Below, in pieces: positions 42,444 to 50,746 of a stretch of DNA of 64,000 nucleotides. The position numbers were made by a program, and so were the translations under genes. The first letter of the stretch is position 1; each line of letters begins with the position of its first letter. Origin of the DNA: M55B144 sp964550615 (GTDB lineage: Bacteria > Bipolaricaulota > Bipolaricaulia > UBA7950 > UBA9294); contig CAZKAB010000006.1 in NCBI GenBank assembly GCA_964550615.1, forward strand, positions 4,337-68,336, given 5' to 3'. The notes beneath the pieces are model-generated. The model did not search any database, was not told where the DNA came from, and was given only the letters and a program-made list of their open reading frames with translations.

Positions 42444-44244
42444 GATCTACCAGATGTGGTCTGTCGCTGCGCATACTGCGATACGCGGCAATCGCCCGTT
42501 GGAGCTCTCTGTCGGTGATTTGGTTGCCAGCGCATGGCCCTGTCGGGAGCGGCGTCTTGAAGCGCGGTGGAAGGTCATCTTTCTTCGTTCCGACCAGCCG
42601 TTTGCGAAGTGCTTCCAGTAACCGGTAGTTCCTGTCGCCAATCTCCAGCATCTCGCGAGTATCGATGGCCTCTCCGGTTAGCGCCTCTAGAATCTGCAGA
42701 ATCCGATCGTACGGGTAGTACGGGCCTGCGGCCTTGTTCACGGACACGAACGCACACATCACAAGAGAGTTCGTGAACGACATGAGATTCTCATAGGTAA
42801 CGCACAGCTCCGGCTTATTACTCCATCCCCGCCAGTCGAACACGCCCCGTATACCCAATTGTGGCGAGGGATCGATGATGTCGATCAGCATCTCATCGTC
42901 AAAACCTTCCATATGCGTTGCGCCACGGGGACTTGTTGCATAGCTGATTCCCATTCCCTTCTTGGCGCGCACGTCGTGCAACGGAACCGCCTGACCTTTG
43001 ATGCCAAGAACAAACTCATCGCCCCATTCCTCCTTGATTGCCTCCATTCCTCGGGCGAGAAGGGCTCCTAGACCATCGCGGCGCGCGATCAGATCGATCA
43101 TGGCGACAAGCGCGCGCCCGTCGCCCCAGGTAATCCCGTCATCCTTGACGTACCCTTTTTCCGTGGCCTCCATGGCTGCAGCGATGGAGACTCCAGTGGT
43201 TATGGTATCCAGCCCATAGGCGTTGCATCTCTGACTAGCTAAGGCTATCGCAGAAAGGTCATCGACCATGCACAGCGAGCCGAGTGCAGCCACGGTCTCG
43301 TACTCCATTCCGCCGTACTCCGCGACTACGTCTTCTTCGTTGAAGCTGGTTCGAACCCGTCGCTTGCAGGCGACGGGACAACCGACGCATGACGCGCGCC
43401 CCACCAAGATGTCGCTGGCGATGGCTTCACCACTGATTCGATCCGCCCCCGCGAACGTACCGCACTGGAAGTTCTTGGTGGGGAGGATTCCAAGGTCATT
43501 CAACTCCATGACACACTTGGCCGTCCCGAGACGCCTGCGTTTCCGTGTTGCCGGATCTTCCATCAGCCAAGTCGCGTACTCTTGCCTAAGCCTTGAGAAC
43601 AGCTCCGGGTCGGATATCGGCTTTTCGACACCACCTGCAACAACAACGGCCTTGAGCTTCTTCGATCCCATTACGCTTCCGAAGCCGGGCCTTCCCGCGG
43701 CGCGGCTGACATCGGTCATTACAGTCGCGAAAGGAATACGCCGCTCGCCTCCCACACCGATAGTGGCGACCCGCACGCCGGGATGCCTGTCCTTAAGGAG
43801 CCGATCGACCGCAAGCACATCTTTGCCCCATATGTCCGTTGCTTCGCGTATTTCGACCGTTCCCGAGTTCACGAAGATGTAGACGGGTCTCTCTGCTCTC
43901 CCACGAATGACGAGGCCGTCAAATCCGGATCTTCCGAGCTCGTGTGGGAAGAACCCGCCGGCGAATGAATCGCTCACCGAGCTGGTCGCCGGCGAAGTGG
44001 AGAGAATTGCGACACGACTTCCTCCCGCGACACCGGTTCCCTGGAACGGGCCGGTGGCGAATACGAGGATATTCTCAGGTCCGAGAGGATCTACTTTATG
44101 CGGCAGTTCCTCTGAGAGAATCATCGCCCCAATCCCTCGACCTCCCAGAAAGCGGCGCCTCCAGTCCACGGGGATGTCGTATGTGCACAGCTCGTTGGAT
44201 GAAAGATCGATATCCGCATAGCGGCCGAAGCTCCCGTATGTCAT
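42436..44244 (-). CDS. Aldehyde:ferredoxin oxidoreductase
   Basis: A 602-residue tungsten (or molybdenum) pterin enzyme oxidising aldehydes to acids and reducing ferredoxin. N-terminal GGRGIGAMILSEELP and the FVFATGPFQGTG-like pterin loop are present; the [4Fe-4S] cluster ligands are CVGCPVAC (near residue 284) and a late Cys in NSLVMCAFVSV. It is the last gene of the minus-strand operon with the peptide transporter. Substrates may be aldehydes formed from amino acids. Close relatives include paralogues of uncertain substrate. Confidence 0.93.
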   Translation of the reverse strand: MTYGSFGRYADIDLSSNELCTYDIPVDWRRRFLGGRGIGAMILSEELPHKVDPLGPENILVFATGPFQGTGVAGGSRVAILSTSPATSSVSDSFAGGFFPHELGRSGFDGLVIRGRAERPVYIFVNSGTVEIREATDIWGKDVLAVDRLLKDRHPGVRVATIGVGGERRIPFATVMTDVSRAAGRPGFGSVMGSKKLKAVVVAGGVEKPISDPELFSRLRQEYATWLMEDPATRKRRRLGTAKCVMELNDLGILPTKNFQCGTFAGADRISGEAIASDILVGRASCVGCPVACKRRVRTSFNEEDVVAEYGGMEYETVAALGSLCMVDDLSAIALASQRCNAYGLDTITTGVSIAAAMEATEKGYVKDDGITWGDGRALVAMIDLIARRDGLGALLARGMEAIKEEWGDEFVLGIKGQAVPLHDVRAKKGMGISYATSPRGATHMEGFDDEMLIDIIDPSPQLGIRGVFDWRGWSNKPELCVTYENLMSFTNSLVMCAFVSVNKAAGPYYPYDRILQILEALTGEAIDTREMLEIGDRNYRLLEALRKRLVGTKKDDLPPRFKTPLPTGPCAGNQITDRELQRAIAAYRSMRSDRPHLVDPS

Positions 44245-44277
44245 TGCACTCTCCCTCTTCCAGTAGTGAGCAGCAAC

Positions 44278-45114
44278 CTAGTGTCGATGAAGTGTAGGAT
44301 CAAGCGAATCGCGGAGGGAATCGCCGAGGAGATTGAAGCCGAGGACAGTGACTGCAATAGCAAGTCCGGGAAACGTGGCAATCCACGGCGCGGAGAGCAT
44401 GAAGTCTCTACCTCCACTCAGCATCGCGCCCCACTCCGGGGTGGGTGGTTGCGCACCCAAACCGAGGAATCCCAACCCTGCGGCCTCTATGATTGCCGCG
44501 CCGGCGGTTAACGTTGCTTGCACAATGATCGGGGCCATCGCATTTAGCAGGATGTGCTGCAACATGATCCGCGTATCGCTGGCCCCCATGGCGCGTGCCG
44601 CCGATACGTAGTCGTTCTCCTTGATGGAGAGCACGGAACTGCGAAGGATTCTGGCATACTGGGGCGCGTACACGATGCCGATGGCAATCATGGCATTGAT
44701 CAACCCCGGTCCCAGAATAGCGATGGTCAGCATTGCAAGGAGCAGGTACGGAAACGCCATCATGACGTCAACACCGCGCATGATCGCGAAATCCCACCAT
44801 CCGCCGTAGAATGCCGCAAGAAGTCCCAATAGGCAACCGATTCCCAATGCAACCCCATCGGCAAGGAGTCCGCTCAACAACGCATACCGTGTTCCGTATA
44901 CGATGCGGCTAAAGATGTCGCGTCCGTATCTATCGGTTCCCATGAAATGGCTCGCAGAAGGAGACAGGAGCTGTTGGGTGAAGCTCTGTTCGGTGGGATT
45001 GTAAGGAGCAACAAAGCTGGCGGACGCAGCAAGTATTAGGATTACCGCGATGATGGCGAAACCGGCGATGCCGGCCTTGCTGCGCAAAAACTGTTTAATG
45101 GTGATAGCAAGCAC
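44278..45114 (-). CDS. dppC: Peptide ABC transporter permease (DppC/OppC type)
   Basis: A 278-residue permease with six membrane helices. It has the N-terminal SKAGIAGFAIIAVILILA segment, HFMGTDRYGRDIFSR, and the ATPase-contact EAA loop YVSAARAMGASDTRIMLQHI then LLNAMAPI. GTG at 45114 follows GGAGG. It follows dppB by 15 bases. No ATPase gene is found in this operon. Confidence 0.92.
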   Translation of the reverse strand: MLAITIKQFLRSKAGIAGFAIIAVILILAASASFVAPYNPTEQSFTQQLLSPSASHFMGTDRYGRDIFSRIVYGTRYALLSGLLADGVALGIGCLLGLLAAFYGGWWDFAIMRGVDVMMAFPYLLLAMLTIAILGPGLINAMIAIGIVYAPQYARILRSSVLSIKENDYVSAARAMGASDTRIMLQHILLNAMAPIIVQATLTAGAAIIEAAGLGFLGLGAQPPTPEWGAMLSGGRDFMLSAPWIATFPGLAIAVTVLGFNLLGDSLRDSLDPTLHRH

Positions 45115-45129
45115 GTTCTTGCCTCCGGG

Positions 45130-46131
45130 TCAGTAACGGATTCGTGGATCGATGTACGCGTAAGAAACGTCCACCATCAGGTTCACAATCACCACCGCCA
45201 GGGCGGTGAACAAAACCAACGCCTCCACAACGGGGTAGTCGCGAAACAGGATGGACGTAACTGCGAGCCTGCCGATTCCGGGCATGGCAAATACCGTTTC
45301 GGTTAGAATGGCGCCGCACAACAGATTCCCGAATTGGAGCCCCACTACCGTGATTACCGGCAGTAGTGCATTCCTCAGCGCGTGTTTGTTGATCACCTTG
45401 AGCTCCCTCACCCCTTTAGCGCGTGCGGTGTTCACGTAGTCCTTCTGAAGCACCTCAAGAAGAGACGAACGCATCATCCGCGCAATGATTGCCATCGGAA
45501 GAGCTCCCAATGCGATTCCGGGCAAGATGAGGTGCCGGAGCACGTCAGAGAAGGCGCGCCAATTGCCGGTAATGGCGGCATCAATAAGTTGGAATCCGGT
45601 TATCTGATGAAGAGAGATGCTATTGGAGATGATGCCTGTGAACGGAAACCAGCGTAGCCTCAGACTAAAGAGCATCATCAGCAGGACTGCCGTCCAAAAT
45701 ACCGGCATCGATATCCCTAGGACAGCGCCACCCATCAGCAGGTTGTCAAAGATTGAGTACTGGCGCACGGCGGCGAATATCCCGGCAGGAATGGCAATGA
45801 CCAGCGAGAAGAAGATTGCCACGAGAGAAAGCTGGATCGTAACCGGAAAAGCGCGCATGACAGCACTTGTAGCCGGTTCCATCGTCTGGTAAGAGACGCC
45901 GAAATTGCCGGTAAGCGCTCGCTCCAGGAAGATTCCGTATTGAACGTACAGAGGCTTGTCAAGGCCAAGCTCATGTCGGAGCTTGACGACCTCTTCTTGT
46001 CCTCCCTTTTCGCCGATCAGCGTTTGTGCCACATCGCCGGGGACGAAGTGCATCGCCAAGAAGACGAGCAGGGTGATCCCGAACAAGACGGGTATCAAAG
46101 CAACAACACGCTTGATGATATACTCGAGCAT
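45130..46131 (-). CDS. dppB: Peptide ABC transporter permease (DppB/OppB type)
   Basis: A 333-residue permease: YIIKRVVALIPVLFGITLLV at the start, then GLDKPLYVQYGIF, the EAA loop YVNTARAKGVRELKVINKHA and the family end YAYIDPRIRY. ATG at 46131 is preceded by GGAG; a GTG two codons earlier is also in frame. It follows the binding-protein gene across a strong hairpin. Confidence 0.93.
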   Translation of the reverse strand: MLEYIIKRVVALIPVLFGITLLVFLAMHFVPGDVAQTLIGEKGGQEEVVKLRHELGLDKPLYVQYGIFLERALTGNFGVSYQTMEPATSAVMRAFPVTIQLSLVAIFFSLVIAIPAGIFAAVRQYSIFDNLLMGGAVLGISMPVFWTAVLLMMLFSLRLRWFPFTGIISNSISLHQITGFQLIDAAITGNWRAFSDVLRHLILPGIALGALPMAIIARMMRSSLLEVLQKDYVNTARAKGVRELKVINKHALRNALLPVITVVGLQFGNLLCGAILTETVFAMPGIGRLAVTSILFRDYPVVEALVLFTALAVVIVNLMVDVSYAYIDPRIRY

Positions 46132-46156
46132 TACCACAGCTCCTGATCGGAGAGCC

Positions 46157-46190
46157 GGGGACGGGCGACTGGTCTCCCAACGCCCGCCCC
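46157..46190 (-). other. Intercistronic hairpin between binding protein and permease genes
   Basis: GGGGACGGGCG (46157-46167) pairs with CGCCCGCCCC (46181-46190) over 10 GC pairs with one bulged base and a 13-base loop. There is no T-run. Such structures after a binding-protein gene usually protect its mRNA or damp expression of the permeases. Confidence 0.55.
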
Positions 46191-46215
46191 GTTACAGGAA
46201 AGAAGATCGCTGGCT

Positions 46216-47811
46216 TTAGTTTCCTTTCCAGATTTGGTCCGCATAGAAGAACATGGAAAGCGGATCAAGCTGGAACCCATGTACGTTGCTTGTCGTTGCT
46301 CGCACAAGAACGCCATTGGTCAACCAGACATCGCCGGCATCCTGCCAGATATCTTGGAGTGCCTGTCCGATGATATCCGCCCGCACGGTTGGATCGGCAC
46401 TCACCCGCTCCTGTTCTATCAAGGAATCAACGTCCGGCCTGCCTGTCATTGCATGGGGGATGTTTGTTGCCTTCCCATAGTAGAGATAGAAGAGGAAGTT
46501 GTCCGGATCGCCACAGTCCGCGGTCCAACCGGACATCGCCATGCCGTCAGAGAAATTGGGATCTCTGACCGTTCGCAGGTATGAGCCCCATTCCAGCTGT
46601 GTGATGTGGACGTTCACGCCGATCTTCTTCCAATACCCTTGTAGGGCGGTGGCAATCTTGCCGCCGGCCGCGTTGTAGCTGCGTGGGTTTCCGTAGGTGT
46701 AGAGATTGCAGTCAAAGCCATTGGGGAAGCCGGCATCGGCAAGAAGTTGCTTTGCCTTGTCCGGGTTGTAGGAGAAATCGGGCGTCAGCGGCTCGTATCC
46801 CGGCATGCCCGGAGGCATCGGCGATTCCATCGGCTCGGCCAGACCTTGATAGAGATATTGTGAGAGTTCTTTCTTGTTGACTGCGTAGTTCAATGCCTGG
46901 CGGACGCGTATGTCGTTGAACGGCGCCACCATCCGCGGAATCTGTACGTAGTTTACGAGAAGGGCCGTCATGCGGTAGACCTGCACGCTTGGGTCGTTAT
47001 CCAGAACGGTGATGCTCTCCGGAGGCACGTTCATCATGACATCGATCTCCCCCGCCTGAAGCATCATGGTTCTAACTGAGCCTTCGGGAACCTGTTTGAA
47101 GATGATCTCATCCAGCTTTGGCTTGCCGCGCCAGTAGTTGGGATTTGCCTTGACGGTTACATGATCATTCGGCACCCATTCTACAAACTCGAACGGACCC
47201 GTGCCCACCGGATGTTTGTACACTTCCGCTCCATACTTCTCCACTGCGGCCGGACTTACGATCCCGAACCACACCATGGCGAGATCCTGGAGCAGGGGAG
47301 CATACGGATGCGCCAGGTTGAGTTGGAATGTGTAGTCGTCGATCACCGAGTAGCTCGCGACGTTTGCCTCCAAGGTGCCCGGCACATAGCTATCGATCCC
47401 TTTCCGATTGGCGTAGTAGTTGGGAAAGTTGGGGTCGAGCAGTCGATCGAAGACCTGTCTTAGTGTATTGGCGTTGAATGGCGTTCCATCGTGGAATGTT
47501 ACACCATGCTGGAGATGGAACGTATAGATCAGCCCGTCGCTTGATACGTCCCAGCTCTCGGCCAATCCGGGGACTATGTCCACCGATCCGGGAGCGTATT
47601 CCACCAGACGATTATAGATCGTTGCCATGATGAACGCCGCTTCATTGTTCATCACGCACTCTGGGTCGAGCCCTCCGGCGGGATCGGCGCCGGTCCCAAC
47701 CACAAGGGTTCCACCAGTTTGGGCGGTATCCGCACCGAATGCCGCCCAACCGACGGCCAGTAAGCTAATTACAACCAGTCCTATCAGCAATCTGCTACGT
47801 ATGAAACTCAT
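46216..47811 (-). CDS. dppA: Peptide ABC transporter substrate-binding protein
   Basis: A 531-residue SBP family 5 protein. A signal peptide (RLLIGLVVISLLAVGWAAFG) is followed by GGTLVVGTGADPAGGLDPE, the family signature VPGLAESWDVSSDGLIYTFH, LQHGVTFHDGTPFNANT and HPVGTGPFEFVEW. There is no lipobox cysteine, so it is probably free in a periplasm. It may bind peptides or other amides; specificity cannot be read from the sequence. Confidence 0.93.
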   Translation of the reverse strand: MSFIRSRLLIGLVVISLLAVGWAAFGADTAQTGGTLVVGTGADPAGGLDPECVMNNEAAFIMATIYNRLVEYAPGSVDIVPGLAESWDVSSDGLIYTFHLQHGVTFHDGTPFNANTLRQVFDRLLDPNFPNYYANRKGIDSYVPGTLEANVASYSVIDDYTFQLNLAHPYAPLLQDLAMVWFGIVSPAAVEKYGAEVYKHPVGTGPFEFVEWVPNDHVTVKANPNYWRGKPKLDEIIFKQVPEGSVRTMMLQAGEIDVMMNVPPESITVLDNDPSVQVYRMTALLVNYVQIPRMVAPFNDIRVRQALNYAVNKKELSQYLYQGLAEPMESPMPPGMPGYEPLTPDFSYNPDKAKQLLADAGFPNGFDCNLYTYGNPRSYNAAGGKIATALQGYWKKIGVNVHITQLEWGSYLRTVRDPNFSDGMAMSGWTADCGDPDNFLFYLYYGKATNIPHAMTGRPDVDSLIEQERVSADPTVRADIIGQALQDIWQDAGDVWLTNGVLVRATTSNVHGFQLDPLSMFFYADQIWKGN

Positions 47812-47889
47812 TCTATCTGCCTCCTTGCCACAGATCTGTTGCTTCCCTATTCCTCCTGTCAGCTATCCACTCATACCATCCCCCCTTTT

Positions 47890-48705
47890 TTACCTCGCGC
47901 TTGGAATATGGACTTTCCTGAATTCATCGATGAATTCGCTTATGTACTCAGATACTTGCGTCAGAATCTTGTTTCCCCTTGCCGCGGTGGCCGCGGAGGG
48001 AGGAACAGAGTGATCGGCGCCGGGAGAGGCGCCATATTCGATCATGTCGCCGGTGTCTGTGTAATCCTTGGTGCGTAGCGCGACATGAATCAATCCCGTC
48101 TTGAAACGGCACTCATGGATGTCGTCCAAGATCAATTTATCGCTCAGGTTCTTGCGCACGGGAAGCTGAGCCTTGTCCATGGCCACGATCTTCTCGTCAA
48201 TCGCGAGCATCACGCTCGTTTCGAGGAAATCGCCGTGTCCGATCAGCGCCCAATCTGGATTTATCGCCTGAGACGCCTCCCACCAGAGAATCGTCGCCGC
48301 CAGTACGTTCTTTTTGCGCAGCGTGCTGCTTGCGGCCATTAGCGAGCCCATGTTGCCGCCATGCCCGTTGATGAACAGGATGTGGGTCACGCCGTACTCG
48401 ATGAAGTGCGAACAAATCTCATTGTATACGCGAGTAAGCGTCTCCTGCGTAAGAGATAAGGTTCCTGCAAAATCGGCATGATACTCCGCATATCCAACGG
48501 GGATCGTGGGCGCGATGACAACCGGGCTGATCTTGCCTACCCGATTGGCGACCTCGCGCGCAACAAGATAATCAGTTCCTACCGGCATATGGGGACCGTG
48601 CTGTTCAATGCTTCCCGTGGGGATGACTACAACTCCGGTTTCAGCCAGCGCCTTCTTTGCCTGCGGCCAAGTAAGCTCTTCTAGAAAGTATCCCATTTCC
48701 TTCAC
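47890..48705 (-). CDS. Creatininase-family amidohydrolase
   Basis: A 271-residue metal-dependent amidohydrolase. Metal-site motifs are VVIPTGSIEQHGPHMPVGTD near residue 26 and FINGHGGNMGSL near residue 110, with EYHADFAGTLSL between. The family opens small cyclic or N-formyl amides (creatinine and others). Its ATG overlaps the regulator stop as ATGA, and the binding protein follows, so it likely acts on an imported compound. Confidence 0.9.
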   Translation of the reverse strand: MKEMGYFLEELTWPQAKKALAETGVVVIPTGSIEQHGPHMPVGTDYLVAREVANRVGKISPVVIAPTIPVGYAEYHADFAGTLSLTQETLTRVYNEICSHFIEYGVTHILFINGHGGNMGSLMAASSTLRKKNVLAATILWWEASQAINPDWALIGHGDFLETSVMLAIDEKIVAMDKAQLPVRKNLSDKLILDDIHECRFKTGLIHVALRTKDYTDTGDMIEYGASPGADHSVPPSAATAARGNKILTQVSEYISEFIDEFRKVHIPSAR

Positions 48706-49436
48706 ACCTCCGTCTGCCCGTTGTTGTGCAATCCAAGAAACAGCCTCTCTGAGGCGATGAAATGATCGTTAACGACGGATCTGATGTTCTTCTTGTCCCT
48801 TGTTTCAAGGCCGACAAGAATGGCGCGATGGCCTTCCACCATCTTGTCGCCGTGTTGCGCGATGTAACAGGAGTCGACCTGTGTGGCGAGTTGTTGATGC
48901 GTAATGGCAAGTATGGGGGAGTGGGCCTGCTGCAGGAATGGGTTCTTCGCAGCCTTCGCCAGGCTTAAGTGGAAGTCCCGATCTGCATCTGCGTAGTCAT
49001 CGTAGTTTCGCTCGGCGATCGCTTCTGTGATCCAGCTCAGGCTTTCTCTCAAGGCGAAGAGGTCGCTTTCACTTGCCTTATGAACGGCCAGCTCTGCAAG
49101 CACTATTTCCAGTATCTTTCGAGCCTGCCACACCTCGCCCAGGCTCTGATTTTCCCTTATCGCAGCCAGTGCAGGCTCTACTCCCATGAGGCTCTCCATG
49201 CCTCCGCAGAGATACGTCCCATCTCCCACCCTGCGTTCAACGATTCCCATAACCTGGAGGGCGCTCAACGCCTCTCGCACCGCCGCTCGACCCACGGCCA
49301 GCTGTCCGGCGAGAACCCGTTCCGACGGTAATCTATCTCCTACATGGTGCTTTCCGCTCTTCAACACTTGGAGGATTTCATCGAGCGCAAAAGCAGTACG
49401 GCTCTTTTGTGCAGGGAATACCGAGAAAGATTCCAC
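48702..49436 (-). CDS. FadR-subfamily GntR transcription regulator
   Basis: A 244-residue repressor-type protein: an N-terminal winged helix (GDRLPSERVLAGQLAVGRAAVREALSALQ, shown in part as LPSERVLAGQLAVGRAAVRE, residues about 38-62) and a C-terminal FCD ligand domain (about 95-225) with DRDFHLSLAKAAKNPFL. FCD domains sense small carboxylates. It is the first gene of the operon regulator-creatininase-dppA-dppB-dppC-AOR and is likely autoregulated through repeats in its own leader. GTG at 49436. Confidence 0.92.
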   Translation of the reverse strand: MESFSVFPAQKSRTAFALDEILQVLKSGKHHVGDRLPSERVLAGQLAVGRAAVREALSALQVMGIVERRVGDGTYLCGGMESLMGVEPALAAIRENQSLGEVWQARKILEIVLAELAVHKASESDLFALRESLSWITEAIAERNYDDYADADRDFHLSLAKAAKNPFLQQAHSPILAITHQQLATQVDSCYIAQHGDKMVEGHRAILVGLETRDKKNIRSVVNDHFIASERLFLGLHNNGQTEV

Positions 49437-49456
49437 ACAATCGCCTCACTTTGGTT

Positions 49457-49478
49457 GGTCGAATTGGTCATACCGGTC
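49457..49478. promoter_or_regulatory. Candidate operator: three GGTC repeats at 9-base steps
   Basis: GGTC occurs at 49457-49460, 49466-49469 and 49475-49478, each 9 bases apart, with a small palindrome GGTCATACC in the middle. The array covers about +6 to +27 of the regulator transcript and so could block elongation. GntR/FadR operators usually contain GT and AC half-sites. Confidence 0.45.
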
Positions 49479-49490
49479 AGGCAATTAACC

Positions 49491-49519
49491 ACTATAGCGT
49501 GCAACCTCTACCGTGTCAA
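49491..49519 (-). promoter_or_regulatory. Promoter of the regulator-transporter-AOR operon
   Basis: TTGACA (49514-49519), 17 bases, TATAGT (49491-49496) on the minus strand: a near-perfect promoter, as expected for one held down by a repressor. Predicted start near 49484. Confidence 0.75.
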
Positions 49520-49632
49520 GACCCGGCAACGTGATTCCTAAACATGCGAAAATGCAGTAACAGTCTGCATATGCGCGCCACAGATACGAGCAATGCCGAT
49601 GTTGGAGGCAAGGGTCTCGTCACGCTATTTCC

Positions 49633-49661
49633 TTGTCATGTCAGAATAATGAAAGTACACT
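49633..49661 (+). promoter_or_regulatory. Promoter of the MEMO-like gene and downstream amidohydrolases
   Basis: TTGTCA (49633-49638), 17 bases, TACACT (49656-49661). Predicted start near 49668, with GAAGGTG before the ATG at 49682. Confidence 0.55.
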
Positions 49662-49681
49662 CTTTGGCTGGAAGGTGTTAA

Positions 49682-50725
49682 ATGAAGTGGAAAAGGTATT
49701 ATAGAGATGAATTTAATCTGCTGACAGCACAAGATACTATTAATGAGTTGTTTAGCGCCTCATCTCAGAATCATCTTCTCGATGCAATGATCCGGAACGG
49801 AGCGGTCTGTTCCTTTCCACACACATCGCTGCTATACGCAGGAGAAGCGCAAGCACAGGTGATCTCATCTCTCTATCGAACCGGTCGCAAACGCGTGATT
49901 GCCCTGGGTGTGTTTCATGTCTGGGGACATGAGTCAACGAAGGCAATCTACCAACAGGCGATGAATGACAAAGCCCCCTCCGATCTCCGCGAGTGCGCCT
50001 TCTCCCGGTTGAACGGCGCCTTCCTTCCCGGAGAAAGTCATTACGATTCTCCGTATGGGAAGTTCCCGTTTGCGCCACTCCCGCCGGAAGAGAGTGCTCG
50101 CTTTCATCGAGACACGGAAGCGCTTCTAGCGCAGGAGTTCTCGCTGGACACGTTCTTCACGCTCGTCAAGTACTATTCTCTCGTACACGACATGCCGCCG
50201 CTTAAAGTCGTCCCTATCTACATCGGAATGACGCGCGACCCGCTGCAAGGATCGTTCGGAAGCGCCGCCGAGATCGGAGAGGCGTTGAGGCTTATGATCT
50301 CCCCAGAAGACGCGATTGTTGCAACCGGTGACGTAGTGCACTACGGAATGGGATATTCGGATAAGGAGACGATGCACGTGATGCCGTTGTCGGCTGATGA
50401 GTTGCAGCTGCGTCTCAGAGAAGATTTGCAGCAGACTCTTGATCTGGTAATGCGGAGGAAGGAATACGAACGAGCATTCCCGAAGCTGGACAGGTTTCTG
50501 AATAACGATCAGAGGTATCTGCTTCCGGTGCTTTCCGAGTACCTGGGAGGGCGCGCCGATTATGAGATCATGTCATTTCAATTGTCGGACTATGCAGCCA
50601 TAAACGAGGTAAGAAACCCTTGCGTTGTAGCATCCAGCCTTATCGCCTACCTACAACGTCCGGCTCGATCTGGCTGTTCGCAGAGAAGAGAGGAAGAAAC
50701 TTGTAGTCTGGAGAATCGAAAGTGA
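49682..50725 (+). CDS. MEMO-like protein
   Basis: A 347-residue protein resembling the MEMO/LigB-like fold (AmmeMemoRadiSam family): an early FPHTSLLYAGE, then VIALGVFHVWGHES, KVVPIYIGMT and VATGDVVHYGMGY, which echo the MEMO metal-type histidines. The N-terminal 40 and C-terminal 120 residues are unfamiliar. The function of bacterial MEMO proteins is not known. It is divergent from the regulator and heads the run with iadA and the M20 gene. Confidence 0.55.
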   Translation: MKWKRYYRDEFNLLTAQDTINELFSASSQNHLLDAMIRNGAVCSFPHTSLLYAGEAQAQVISSLYRTGRKRVIALGVFHVWGHESTKAIYQQAMNDKAPSDLRECAFSRLNGAFLPGESHYDSPYGKFPFAPLPPEESARFHRDTEALLAQEFSLDTFFTLVKYYSLVHDMPPLKVVPIYIGMTRDPLQGSFGSAAEIGEALRLMISPEDAIVATGDVVHYGMGYSDKETMHVMPLSADELQLRLREDLQQTLDLVMRRKEYERAFPKLDRFLNNDQRYLLPVLSEYLGGRADYEIMSFQLSDYAAINEVRNPCVVASSLIAYLQRPARSGCSQRREEETCSLENRK

Positions 50726-50746
50726 ATCAAAGGAGCGCTCGTACCG

